Positions 11,999 through 19,496 of a DNA stretch of 32,536 nt are shown here, one piece after another (position 1 is the first letter of the stretch; every line of letters starts with the position of its first letter). The stretch is from an uncultured Tessaracoccus sp. Lineage in GTDB: Bacteria; Actinomycetota; Actinomycetes; Propionibacteriales; Propionibacteriaceae. Under the pieces are notes generated by a model. That model did not search any database and had not been told where the DNA came from. It was given only the letters and a program-made list of their open reading frames with translations. The DNA lies in contig NZ_CAMYFI010000027.1 in assembly GCF_947255005.1 (NCBI RefSeq), positions 1-32,536 of the forward strand. Direction: 5' to 3'. Position numbers and translations under genes: made by a program.

Positions 11999-12784
11999 AT
12001 GGCTCGTACCCCCATCATCGCTGGCAACTGGAAAATGAACATGAACCACGTCGAGGCGACTGGGCTCGTCCAGAAGCTCGCGTGGACGCTCGCCGACAAG
12101 GAGTTTGACCCGAAGACGGTGGACGCCGTCGTGATTCCTCCGTTCACCGACCTGCGCACCGTGCAGACGCTCATCGAGGGTGACCGCATGCCGCTGCAGC
12201 TCGGCGCGCAGGACGTGTCGGCACACGATTCCGGTGCCTACACCGGCGAGGTCAACGCAGACATGCTGGCCAAGCTGCAGGTGCGTTACGTCGTCGTCGG
12301 GCACTCCGAGCGTCGCCAGTACCACGGTGAAACCGACGAGCTCGTCGGCGCGAAGGCCAAGAAGGTGATTGCCTCGGGCATGACTCCCATCATCTGCGTA
12401 GGGGAGGGCCTGGACGTGCGTAAGGAAGGCAAGCACGTCGAGTACACCGTCGCCCAGGTTCGTGGCGCGCTCGACGGGCTGACCGCCGAGCAGGTAGCTG
12501 GCATCGTCATCGCCTACGAGCCAGTGTGGGCCATCGGCACCGGAGAGGTGGCGACCCCCGAGGATGCGCAGGAGGTGTGCGGCGCTATCCGTAATGAGGT
12601 GCGCAACGCATTCGGCGACGAGGCTGCCGACAAGGTGCGTATCCAGTACGGCGGCTCGGTGAAGTCCGGCAGCATCCGCTCCATCATGGATCAGCCCGAC
12701 GTCGACGGCGCCCTCGTCGGTGGCGCAAGCTTGAAGGCGGAGGAGTTCGCGGCGATCATCAGGTTCCAGGATCTCGCTGTCTGA
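11999..12784 (+). CDS. tpiA: Triosephosphate isomerase
   Basis: Interconverts dihydroxyacetone phosphate and glyceraldehyde 3-phosphate. The 261-residue protein carries all catalytic residues: Lys12 in GNWKMN, His102 in VVVGHSERRQ, Glu174 in AYEPVWAIGTG, plus the C-terminal phosphate loop YGGSVKSG. The ATG at 11999 is chosen over a GTG at 11993 because GAGGAG (11985-11990) is spaced 8 nt from it and MARTPIIAGNWK is the typical start. It follows pgk by 2 bp. Confidence 0.98.
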   Translation: MARTPIIAGNWKMNMNHVEATGLVQKLAWTLADKEFDPKTVDAVVIPPFTDLRTVQTLIEGDRMPLQLGAQDVSAHDSGAYTGEVNADMLAKLQVRYVVVGHSERRQYHGETDELVGAKAKKVIASGMTPIICVGEGLDVRKEGKHVEYTVAQVRGALDGLTAEQVAGIVIAYEPVWAIGTGEVATPEDAQEVCGAIRNEVRNAFGDEAADKVRIQYGGSVKSGSIRSIMDQPDVDGALVGGASLKAEEFAAIIRFQDLAV

Positions 12785-12797
12785 TCCGTTTCTCACG

Positions 12798-12837
12798 CGT
12801 TGGTCGGTCGTTCACAGTGGTGGGCGGCCGACCAACG
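12798..12837 (+). terminator. Hairpin after tpiA
   Basis: CGTTGGTCGG (12798-12807) and CCGACCAACG (12828-12837) form a perfect 10-bp stem around a 20-nt loop, followed by TTCTATC. It lies 14 bp after the tpiA stop and before the separate secG promoter, consistent with termination of the glycolytic transcript. Confidence 0.6.
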
Positions 12838-12854
12838 TTCTATCAAAGCTCTAA

Positions 12855-12884
12855 TTCGGTATTCACTCATGCGTCAGTTACACT
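12855..12884 (+). promoter_or_regulatory. Candidate promoter for leaderless secG
   Basis: TACACT (12879-12884) fits the -10 pattern and ends 7 nt before the GTG at 12892; TTCGGT (12855-12860) is a weak -35 at 18 bp. No Shine-Dalgarno sequence precedes the GTG, so a leaderless transcript is proposed. Confidence 0.4.
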
Positions 12885-12891
12885 GGCCTGC

Positions 12892-13155
12892 GTGATTGTG
12901 CCTCTTCTCTCCACGCCGGTGACTATCCTTTCTGCGATTCTCATCGTGCTGAGCGTCCTTCTGGCAGCGTCCATCCTCCTCCACAAGGGCCGTGGCGGCG
13001 GTATGTCTGACCTGTTCGGTGGCGGCATGTCCACGTCGATGGGTGGCGTTTCGCGCGCCGAGCGTCGACTCGATTTCATCACGCTGATCGTCGGGCTGAT
13101 TTGGCTGCTCACCATCATCGCGCTGCTGCTGGTGTACCGAGCCGAAGCGCTCTGA
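12892..13155 (+). CDS. secG: Preprotein translocase subunit SecG
   Basis: SecG is the small accessory membrane subunit of the SecYEG protein-export channel. From the GTG at 12892 the product is 87 residues with two transmembrane segments (about 8-29 and 63-81) separated by the glycine-rich family loop HKGRGGGMSDLFGGGMSTSM. The frame extends upstream to 12817, but that part would lie in the tpiA hairpin and promoter region and adds no SecG-like sequence. secG beside tpiA is the standard actinobacterial arrangement. Confidence 0.92.
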   Translation: MIVPLLSTPVTILSAILIVLSVLLAASILLHKGRGGGMSDLFGGGMSTSMGGVSRAERRLDFITLIVGLIWLLTIIALLLVYRAEAL

Positions 13156-13200
13156 GGATCCACCCCAACCAATCCCAACGACAACCAAAGGAGAAGAGCC

Positions 13201-13557
13201 GTGGCAGGTGGCAATGCCATCCGTGGAAGCCGTGTGGGCGCTGGCCCCATGGGCGAGGCAGAGCGAGGAGACGCCGTCGCTCGGCACCGAGTGTCCTATT
13301 TCTGCGCGAGTGGACACGAGACGCGCCCTGCGTTTGCAATCGACGCCCAGATTCCCGAGGAATGGGACTGCCCCCGCTGCGGACTTCCGGCGAACAAAGA
13401 TGAGGACAACCCGCCTCCGCCGCCGAAGATCGTGCCGTACAAGACGCACCTTGCCTACGTGAAGGAACGTCGCACCGCGGAGGATGCGAAAGCGATCCTC
13501 GCGGAGGCAATCACCACGCTGCGTGCCCGTCGGGCAGCAGGCGAAATCATTTACTGA
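13201..13557 (+). CDS. rbpA: RNA polymerase-binding protein RbpA
   Basis: RbpA is an actinobacteria-specific activator that binds the principal sigma factor and the RNA polymerase clamp and stabilises the open complex. The 118-residue product has the conserved N-terminus MAGGNAIRGSRVGAGPMGEA, the zinc-binding core with Cys35, His39, Cys57 and Cys60 (YFCASGHE, WDCPRCGLPA), the basic linker and the C-terminal sigma-interaction domain PYKTHLAYVKERR. The GTG start follows CAAAGGAGAAG at normal spacing, 45 bp after secG. In mycobacteria and Streptomyces rbpA lies elsewhere, so linkage to secG here is a local trait. Confidence 0.97.
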   Translation: MAGGNAIRGSRVGAGPMGEAERGDAVARHRVSYFCASGHETRPAFAIDAQIPEEWDCPRCGLPANKDEDNPPPPPKIVPYKTHLAYVKERRTAEDAKAILAEAITTLRARRAAGEIIY

Positions 13558-13574
13558 TTTCCTCCAATACCCGC

Positions 13575-13627
13575 AGCTTCCGGGCCAGCACCGCGCTAAA
13601 ACTCGCAGTGGTACTGGCCCGGAAGCT
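13575..13627. terminator. Bidirectional hairpin between convergent rbpA and pgl
   Basis: AGCTTCCGGGCCAG (13575-13588) and CTGGCCCGGAAGCT (13614-13627) are perfect 14-bp inverted arms, with the stem continuing after one mismatch (ACC/GGT). The right arm is the last coding part of pgl and the pgl stop is in the loop. There is no T-tract on either strand. Placed between converging genes, it could end transcription both ways. Confidence 0.55.
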
Positions 13628-14327
13628 TGCTGGCGGCTGCGTCGTCGACGAACCACAAGGTGGAAAGTTCGCCTTGAGCGTGAGTTGCGGGTAGCGTCTG
13701 GTCGCCGTCGAGGACGCGAGCCACGGCGTCGGCTTTGGCTTCGCCGGTGACGATGAACCACAATGAATCGGTGTTGTTGAGCGCATTGAACGTGAGCGTG
13801 ATGCGCTCTGGGGGAGGCTTCGGCGCATCTTCTACGCCGATGACGAGCCGAGTGGTGGGCTTGAAGCTGGGGTGGTCGGGAAAGATCGACGCGGTGTGCC
13901 CGTCAGGACCCATGCCGAGCAACACGAGATCGAAGCCGATGTCGCCGAGTTCTGTCTCGTAGACGTCTGCGCTTTCGCGGGAATCCTTGCGCCCATCTTT
14001 CGCCGCCATCATGTGGATGTTGGCGGGTTGGATGGGCAGGGTTCTGGCGAGCCGTTCGAGGGCCTGCAGCGAGTTGCGTTCCGGGTCGGTGGCCGCCACG
14101 AACCGCTCGTCGCCCCACCACAGGTGGAGCTTTGTATAGTCGATGTCCACGTCGACGATGAGTTCTGCCACCCGCTCGTATACGGCGTTCGCGGCGGTAC
14201 CGCCTGCGAGGCAGATATCGATGCGCTCTTTCGTGGCATCCTTCTTTGTCAGGAACGCTACGAGGCGCTCCGCAACAATGTTGGTGACATCGTCGGGATG
14301 CGGGGCACGAACCAGGCGTTGGTGCAT
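13596..14327 (-). CDS. pgl: 6-phosphogluconolactonase
   Basis: Hydrolyses 6-phosphogluconolactone, the second step of the oxidative pentose-phosphate pathway. The 243-residue product has the sugar-phosphate isomerase-like fold motifs LAGGTAANAVYE, WWGDERFVAATDPERNS and VLLGMGPDGHTASIFPDHP. The ATG overlaps the opcA stop by one base (TAATG) and is preceded by AAGGAGGT, so translation is probably coupled to opcA. It is the last gene of the leftward zwf-opcA-pgl operon. Confidence 0.96.
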   Translation of the reverse strand: MHQRLVRAPHPDDVTNIVAERLVAFLTKKDATKERIDICLAGGTAANAVYERVAELIVDVDIDYTKLHLWWGDERFVAATDPERNSLQALERLARTLPIQPANIHMMAAKDGRKDSRESADVYETELGDIGFDLVLLGMGPDGHTASIFPDHPSFKPTTRLVIGVEDAPKPPPERITLTFNALNNTDSLWFIVTGEAKADAVARVLDGDQTLPATHAQGELSTLWFVDDAAASKLPGQYHCEF

Positions 14328-15232
14328 TAGAGACCTCCTTCTTGTGACAGCAAATGGGCGACGGTGTCTTCGAACACCTGGTCGGGGTCAAGGCGTTGCA
14401 GCTCCTCGGTGAGGAGGTCAGTGAGCGGGCGCCGTCGCAGCGCCACCTTCCGTGGTGGCTGCCCAGGCACGGTGTACTCCGCCGTCGTGTTGCCGGGGCG
14501 ATGAATGCGAATGTCGCCTGCGTCGGTGTTCAGGACCACCTCGATCACGCCGACGCCGTCGCCGTCGACGCGCTCCACCTCGATGCCCAGCCTACTGCTC
14601 AACCAGGTGGCGAGCAGCGTAGCGGGGGCGTTGTCGTGCGCCGACACCACGCGTGCGCCGCGCACGGGAGATGCCACCTGGTCGACGGCGGCGACGAGCA
14701 GCGCCCGCCACCTGGTGAGGCGTGTCCACGTGAGGTCAGTGTCGCCGGCGGTATGATGGCGGGCCCGGTTTCTGAGCGCCGCCTGCGGGTCGGCGCAGCC
14801 AGCGGCGTCCGTGATGCGCCGATCCGCGAGCTGGCCGATGGGGTCGTTCGCCAGGTCATCGGGCCCTTCATGGGGCCACCACACGACGGTAGGGGAGTCA
14901 GGAAGCAGCAGAGGCAGCAGCATCACGTTGGCTCGCTCACGCAGCCCGCCACGGAGGGTGAGGGTGATGAGATCGCCGGGGAGCCCGTCGCCCACCTCGA
15001 TCGTGGCATCCATCGACGGGCCACCGTCGCTGTTGGCGTTGGTGACGACGATGACCCTAGATGGGTGAGCATAGGCGGAGGCCTTCGCGGCGTGGATGGC
15101 GTCGTCGAAGTGCGTGTCGTCGGTGGCGATGATGAGGGTAAGCACCAGGCCGCTCGCGCCCGCTCCACGGTGCGCCTTGGTAAGTTCAGCGGAGATTTCC
15201 CGCGACGTGGTGTCTGGCAGTTCAATGATCAT
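14327..15232 (-). CDS. opcA: Glucose-6-phosphate dehydrogenase assembly protein OpcA
   Basis: OpcA is needed for activity or assembly of glucose-6-phosphate dehydrogenase in actinobacteria and cyanobacteria. The 301-residue product matches the actinobacterial form: the start MIIELPDTTSREISAELTKA, the HPSRVIVV and VVWWPHEGPDD motifs, and a C-terminus with RRPLTDLLTEELQRLDPD. The ATG at 15232 is chosen because a GTAGGAG site (15240-15246), which includes the zwf TAG stop, lies 7 nt upstream; a longer in-frame start would overlap zwf. It lies between zwf and pgl in one operon. Confidence 0.95.
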   Translation of the reverse strand: MIIELPDTTSREISAELTKAHRGAGASGLVLTLIIATDDTHFDDAIHAAKASAYAHPSRVIVVTNANSDGGPSMDATIEVGDGLPGDLITLTLRGGLRERANVMLLPLLLPDSPTVVWWPHEGPDDLANDPIGQLADRRITDAAGCADPQAALRNRARHHTAGDTDLTWTRLTRWRALLVAAVDQVASPVRGARVVSAHDNAPATLLATWLSSRLGIEVERVDGDGVGVIEVVLNTDAGDIRIHRPGNTTAEYTVPGQPPRKVALRRRPLTDLLTEELQRLDPDQVFEDTVAHLLSQEGGL

Positions 15233-15242
15233 AATGTTGCTC

Positions 15243-16784
15243 CTACGGGCGTCGCCAGGCACGACCGTCGCCGGCGAGCATGTCGTGGGCGGATGATGGG
15301 CCCCAGGTGCCGGGCTCGTACTGCTCGGGCTGCTCGTCGAGCGAGGCCCAGTATTCGAGCACCGGATCGAGGATGCGCCAGCTGAGCTCTACCTCTTCCT
15401 GCTGCGGGAAGAGTGGCGGTTCACCGAGCAGCACGTCGAGGATGAGGCGCTCGTAGGCTTCCGGGGAGGATTCGGTGAAGGAGCCGCCGTAGCCGAAATC
15501 CATCGACACCTCGCGGATCTCCATCTGCGTGCCGGGCACCTTCGCACCGAAGCGGAGGGTGACGCCCTCGTCGGGTTGGATGCGAAGTACCAGCGCGTTG
15601 GTGCCGAGTTTCGCGGTGTCGGTGCTGGTGAATGGCAGGTGTGGGGGTTGCTTGAAGTTGAGTGCTACCTCCGTCACGCGTCGCGGCATGCGCTTGCCGG
15701 TGCGGAGGTAGAAGGGCACACCGGCCCAACGTCGGTTGTCGATGTTGACGCGAATCGCCGCGAATGTTTCGGTGCAGGAACCGGGATCGACGCCGTCCTC
15801 GTCGATGTAACCCAGTACTTCTTTGCCGCCTTGCCAGCCGCCGGCGTATTGCCCGCGCGCGGTGTGCTTGGCGTAGTCGTTGGGGACGCTCGCTGCAGCT
15901 AGCACCTTTTTCTTTTCTGTGCGCAGCTGGGCGGCTTCGAAGTTCGTCGGGTCTTCCATCGCGGCGAGCGCCAGCAGCTGGAGGAGGTGGTTTTGCATCA
16001 CGTCACGGGCGATGCCGATGCCGTCGAAGTAGCCTGCGCGGCCCCCGATGCCGATGTCTTCGGCCATCGTGATCTCGACGTGGCTGACATAGTGGTTGTT
16101 CCACACGGGCTCGAAGAGCTGATTCGCGAACCGCAGTGCCAGGATGTTCTGGACAGTTTCCTTTCCCAGATAGTGGTCGATGCGGAACACGTCTTGGGGC
16201 GCGAACAGGTCGGAGACGACGGCGTCGAGCTCCTTCGCGGATTCGAGGTTGTGCCCGAAGGGTTTCTCGATCACGACGCGATGCCAGCTCTCGTCGCTCT
16301 GCTCTACCAGGCCGTGCGAGCGCAGCTGCTGCATCACGAGCTCGAAGCCGGACGGCGGAATGGAGAGGTAGAACGCGTGGTTGCCGCCGGTGCCGCGCTC
16401 GGTGTCGAGTTCGGTGAGGGTTTCTCGCAGGCGTTCGAAGGCGTCGTCGGAATCGAAGGTGCCGCTCACGAAACGGATCCCCTCGAGCAGTTGCTCCCAT
16501 ACTTCCTCGCGGAATTCGGTGCGGGCGTGCTCCTTGACGGCGTCGTGCACGACCTGCGCGAAGTCTTGGTCTTCCCATTCCCGACGGGCGAAGCCAACCA
16601 GGCCGAAGCCAGGGGGAAGCAGGCCTCGGTTGGCCAGGTCGTAGACGGCTGGCATGAGCTTCTTGCGGGACAGATCGCCGGTGACGCCGAAGATGACGAG
16701 AACGCACGGTTCTGCGATTCGGGGGAGGCGGCGGTCGTCCGGGTCTCGCAACGGGTTGACGAACGGGGTGGGAGTGGAGGTCAC
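15243..16784 (-). CDS. zwf: Glucose-6-phosphate 1-dehydrogenase
   Basis: Oxidises glucose 6-phosphate to 6-phosphogluconolactone with NADP+, the committed step of the oxidative pentose-phosphate pathway. The product (513 residues from the GTG at 16784) has the coenzyme motif FGVTGDLSRKK (32-42), the active-site motif RIDHYLGKE (201-209, His204), EKPFGHNLESA, and YLRTGKRMPRR. The GTG is chosen because a TAGGCT box lies 7 nt upstream and no ribosome-binding site is seen; the longer frame (TTG at 16811) runs through that box. First gene of zwf-opcA-pgl. The transketolase and transaldolase genes often found upstream of zwf in actinobacteria are not here. Confidence 0.97.
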   Translation of the reverse strand: MTSTPTPFVNPLRDPDDRRLPRIAEPCVLVIFGVTGDLSRKKLMPAVYDLANRGLLPPGFGLVGFARREWEDQDFAQVVHDAVKEHARTEFREEVWEQLLEGIRFVSGTFDSDDAFERLRETLTELDTERGTGGNHAFYLSIPPSGFELVMQQLRSHGLVEQSDESWHRVVIEKPFGHNLESAKELDAVVSDLFAPQDVFRIDHYLGKETVQNILALRFANQLFEPVWNNHYVSHVEITMAEDIGIGGRAGYFDGIGIARDVMQNHLLQLLALAAMEDPTNFEAAQLRTEKKKVLAAASVPNDYAKHTARGQYAGGWQGGKEVLGYIDEDGVDPGSCTETFAAIRVNIDNRRWAGVPFYLRTGKRMPRRVTEVALNFKQPPHLPFTSTDTAKLGTNALVLRIQPDEGVTLRFGAKVPGTQMEIREVSMDFGYGGSFTESSPEAYERLILDVLLGEPPLFPQQEEVELSWRILDPVLEYWASLDEQPEQYEPGTWGPSSAHDMLAGDGRAWRRP

Positions 16785-16791
16785 GTTCCCC

Positions 16792-16797
16792 AGCCTA
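16792..16797 (-). promoter_or_regulatory. Candidate -10 box for leaderless zwf
   Basis: On the minus strand TAGGCT ends 7 nt before the zwf GTG (16784). No Shine-Dalgarno sequence or clear -35 is visible. The same hexamer precedes the gene at 17810. Confidence 0.4.
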
Positions 16798-16867
16798 ACG
16801 GTTCTTCGCAACTAGGATGTTCTCTATTTCAGCTGTAGACTCCCTCGGGAATTGTGAGGGAGGTCAG

Positions 16868-17791
16868 GTGACGGCAACGACGGCACACGCGTCGCGTGCG
16901 AGCGCGAAAGACGTGGTGAAGGCCTACGTCGCGCTGACGAAGCCTCGCATTATCGAGCTGCTGCTGGTCACCACCCTGCCCGCCATGTTCCTCGCGCAGG
17001 GCGGATTGCCGCCGCTGTGGCCTGCCGTTGCCACCATGTTTGGTGGTTGGATGGCCGCCGCCAGCGCCAACACATTCAACTGTGTGCTTGATCGCGACAT
17101 TGACGAGACCATGCGCCGCACCCGGCGCCGCCCCATGCCTCGGCACCAAGTGGGGGTGCGCTCGGCCACCATCTTCGGTGTGCTGCTCGCCGTCATGTCG
17201 TCGCTCATCTTGGGGTTCGGCGCGAACTGGCTCTCCGCTGGTCTCGCGCTGCTGGCCAACGCGCTGTACGTGTTCGTGTACACGATCTGGCTCAAGCGCC
17301 GCACGTGGCAGAACATCATCTGGGGTGGCATTGCGGGATGTTTCCCGCCGCTGATCGGCTGGACCGCGGTCACGAACTCGGTGAGCTGGCCGCCGATCAT
17401 CATGTTCGCCGTGGTGTTCTTCTGGACCCCGCCGCACACGTGGGCGCTGTCGTTTCGCTACAAGGACGACTACGCGGCTGCGGGCGTGCCGATGCTCCCC
17501 GTCGTTCGTACGGCCCCGCAGGTGGCCAGGCAGATTCTCGTCTACACCTGGCTGACGGTGGGCGCGTCGCTGCTGCTGTGGCCGGTGGCTCCGACGGGGC
17601 CGCTCTACGCCGTCGTGGCTCTCGCGTCCGGCGCCGTCATCACCTGGGAAGCCGTGCAGCTGCTGAGAAGGGCCAACCGCGGGCTCGAGGGTGCGCAGCT
17701 GAAGGCCATGCGTTTGTTCCACTGGTCGAACAGCTACCTCGCCATTTTGTTCCTCGCCATCGCAATCGATCCACTGATCTTCGCGCGCTGA
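16868..17791 (+). CDS. ctaB: Protoheme IX farnesyltransferase (heme O synthase)
   Basis: Membrane prenyltransferase that adds a farnesyl group to heme B to make heme O, the precursor of heme A for cytochrome oxidase. The 307-residue protein has the first aspartate-rich prenyltransferase motif NTFNCVLDRDIDETMRRTRR (about residues 67-86), the second YKDDYAAAGVPML, the conserved KPRIIELLLVTTLPAM and FFWTPPHTWALSF segments, and about nine hydrophobic helices. The GTG at 16868 is preferred over 16817 because GAGGGAGG (16856-16863) lies just upstream, though the 4-nt spacing is short. It is divergent from zwf and works with ctaA at 21538-22428. Confidence 0.95.
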   Translation: MTATTAHASRASAKDVVKAYVALTKPRIIELLLVTTLPAMFLAQGGLPPLWPAVATMFGGWMAAASANTFNCVLDRDIDETMRRTRRRPMPRHQVGVRSATIFGVLLAVMSSLILGFGANWLSAGLALLANALYVFVYTIWLKRRTWQNIIWGGIAGCFPPLIGWTAVTNSVSWPPIIMFAVVFFWTPPHTWALSFRYKDDYAAAGVPMLPVVRTAPQVARQILVYTWLTVGASLLLWPVAPTGPLYAVVALASGAVITWEAVQLLRRANRGLEGAQLKAMRLFHWSNSYLAILFLAIAIDPLIFAR

Positions 17792-17797
17792 AGCGCG

Positions 17798-17803
17798 TAG
17801 GCT
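17798..17803 (+). promoter_or_regulatory. Candidate -10 box for the leaderless GalT-like gene
   Basis: TAGGCT ends 6 nt before the ATG at 17810, directly after the ctaB stop. It is identical to the box before zwf. There is no ribosome-binding site between box and ATG. Confidence 0.4.
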
Positions 17804-17809
17804 CGAGGC

Positions 17810-19135
17810 ATGGATCTGTTCGTGCGGGAGCCGGAGTACCTCGATGTGCTCGCCGATGGCACCGTCAAGCAGCTCAACCCCTTTACAGGTACCGAGGTGT
17901 GGACGGTGCCCGGCCGCGGCAATCGCCCGCTTGGTGTGCGGATGGCGGACACTCAGCCGCTCAACCCCGACGAACACGGCCGCCACTGCGCCTTTTGCGA
18001 GCTGCGCTACTGGGAGACCCCGCCGGAAAAGTCGCGCCTCGTGCGAAGGGGCGATGAGTGGGCGCAGCTCGACGCTGTCCCCGCCAGCCAGCTCCTCGAC
18101 GAGGCGGCGGAGTTTCGTCGGGTGCCGAACCTGTTCGAGATTTTGAGCTACGACTACTGGCATCTCAACTACGGCTACGAGCTCCCTGCCGACGTCGCTG
18201 CCCGTCGTGAGGAGTATCTGGCGGAGCCCGAGGGGCTGCGGCACGTGGTGAGTGTGGTGGAGGCCAAGCTGCGCGCCAGTGGGCATGCGCCCGAGGACAT
18301 CGCTCGGATGGAGCTCGCCGACAAGCTGGAGGCGGCGTCCGGCTTTTTCGGGGGAGGACACGACGTGATCATTGCCCGTCGACACTTCGTCGACGGCGCT
18401 ACGGAGAACTCCCAGCTGGCATCCTCCGGCACGCTCACGCCGGGGGAGCACCGTCGGTTCCTGCGGTTTACAGTGGATGCGATGGCACAGCTCTACGCTG
18501 CCAATCGATACGCGCGGTATGTGTCCGTGTTCCAGAACTGGCTGAAACCTGCTGGTGCGTCCTTTGATCACCTGCACAAGCAGCTAGTGGCGATCGACGA
18601 GCGCGGGACGCAACAGGAGCTGACGTTGGCGAGGCTGCGGCGCAATCCCGACATCTTCAATGACGCGGCCGCGAACTATGCGAGCAGAAACAATCTGATG
18701 ATCGCCGAAAACGACCACGCCATCGCGTTCGCGGGGTTTGGGCACCGGTATCCGACCATCGAGGTGTACTCGCGATCTGAGGAGTCGGACCCGTGGCGGC
18801 ACTCGTCGCAGGAGATCGACGGTGTGTCGGATGTGCTGCACGCGATGCATGCCGCGACGGGCGCCGACGTCGCGTGCAACGAGGAGTGGCACCATCGGCC
18901 CATCGACGTGCGCGAGCCGATGCCGTGGCGCATCATGCTGAAGTGGCGAGTCTCAACGCTGGCGGGCTTCGAAGGGGCGACGAAGATCTACCTCAACACC
19001 ATCGACCCGATGACACTGCGCGACAAGGTGGTCTCCCAGCTGCACGCGTTGCGCGACCAGGGGCGGATCGCCGCCAGCCTGCGCATCGCCACCGAATGCG
19101 GCTGCCAACCCAACCCCCTGCGGTACCGCCGCTGA
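17810..19135 (+). CDS. GalT-like HIT-superfamily protein (DUF4921 type)
   Basis: This 441-residue protein resembles galactose-1-phosphate uridylyltransferase-like proteins of the DUF4921 type, whose substrate is not established. Visible support: an N-terminal zinc-type pair in HCAFCELRYWE (Cys60, Cys63), and FQNWLKPAGASFDHLHKQLV (241-260), which parallels the GalT segment FxN.xxAGaSxxHxHxQ with His254, His256 and Gln258 retained. A C-terminal half follows with HRYPTIEVYSRSE and WHHRPIDVREPMPWRIMLKW. It starts 19 bp after ctaB, probably leaderless. The family call is from recalled motifs. A nucleotidyltransferase or nucleotide-sugar phosphorylase role is inference. Confidence 0.8.
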   Translation: MDLFVREPEYLDVLADGTVKQLNPFTGTEVWTVPGRGNRPLGVRMADTQPLNPDEHGRHCAFCELRYWETPPEKSRLVRRGDEWAQLDAVPASQLLDEAAEFRRVPNLFEILSYDYWHLNYGYELPADVAARREEYLAEPEGLRHVVSVVEAKLRASGHAPEDIARMELADKLEAASGFFGGGHDVIIARRHFVDGATENSQLASSGTLTPGEHRRFLRFTVDAMAQLYAANRYARYVSVFQNWLKPAGASFDHLHKQLVAIDERGTQQELTLARLRRNPDIFNDAAANYASRNNLMIAENDHAIAFAGFGHRYPTIEVYSRSEESDPWRHSSQEIDGVSDVLHAMHAATGADVACNEEWHHRPIDVREPMPWRIMLKWRVSTLAGFEGATKIYLNTIDPMTLRDKVVSQLHALRDQGRIAASLRIATECGCQPNPLRYRR

Positions 19136-19190
19136 TCGCGGGTACGCCGGGGCCGCTCCGCGCCGGTGGTTGGGTAGCCGCTCTCGCCTC

Positions 19191-19228
19191 GGTGGTTGAG
19201 TAGCCGCCGTAGGCGGCGTATCGAAACC
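19191..19228 (+). repeat. Short palindromic stem-loop repeat, copy 1
   Basis: A 38-bp element with shell GGTGGTTGAGTA...GTATCGAAACC and inner stem GCCGCC-GTA-GGCGGC. A degenerate half copy (GGTGGTTGGGTAGCCG) precedes it at about 19165. REP-like extragenic element. Confidence 0.75.
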
Positions 19229-19238
19229 ACACCCCGAT

Positions 19239-19273
19239 GATTTCGATACACGCCCTACGGGCGCTACTCAATC
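19239..19273 (-). repeat. Short palindromic stem-loop repeat, copy 2 (inverted)
   Basis: Read on the minus strand it is GATTGAGTA...GTATCGAAATC with inner stem GCGCCC-GTA-GGGCGT (one G-U pair). It lies 10 bp from copy 1 in opposite orientation, so the two together could form a larger cruciform. Confidence 0.75.
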
Positions 19274-19309
19274 ATCGAATCTGGCACAACTCGACGGTCG
19301 GGCCTGGCC

Positions 19310-19347
19310 GGTGGTTGAGTAGCGAGCGAAGCTCGCGTATCGAAACC
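19310..19347 (+). repeat. Short palindromic stem-loop repeat, copy 3
   Basis: Same shell as copy 1, with inner stem GCGAGC-GAA-GCTCGC. Both stem halves differ from copy 1 yet pairing is complete. Confidence 0.75.
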
Positions 19348-19367
19348 CGCCGAAGCCACCCACCACG

Positions 19368-19449
19368 AAACTTCAAAATCCGTACGCAGATGAGATGAAG
19401 GGCCTGTATTAGGGGTGTTTGGTCAATCTGCGTACGGATTTTGAAGTTT
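19368..19449. repeat. Perfect 24-bp inverted repeat, possible bidirectional terminator
   Basis: The arms 19368-19391 and 19426-19449 are exact reverse complements over 24 bp (left arm begins AAACTTCAAAATCCG) with a 34-bp centre. The right arm ends in TTTTT on the plus strand. The element is AT-richer than its surroundings and lies between two converging genes, flanked by copies 3 and 4 of the small repeats. It could be a terminator for both strands or the remnant of a non-autonomous mobile element. Confidence 0.7.
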
Positions 19450-19496
19450 TTCGATCGCTGCGCCGCCCACTCGAGGGCCGGGTGAGGGCCGCCCCC

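Noticed and set aside
16829..18577. 582-codon minus-strand frame opposite ctaB and the GalT-like gene
   Set aside because: Its product is Arg/His-rich low-complexity sequence typical of antisense shadows in high-GC DNA; the plus strand holds recognisable genes throughout.
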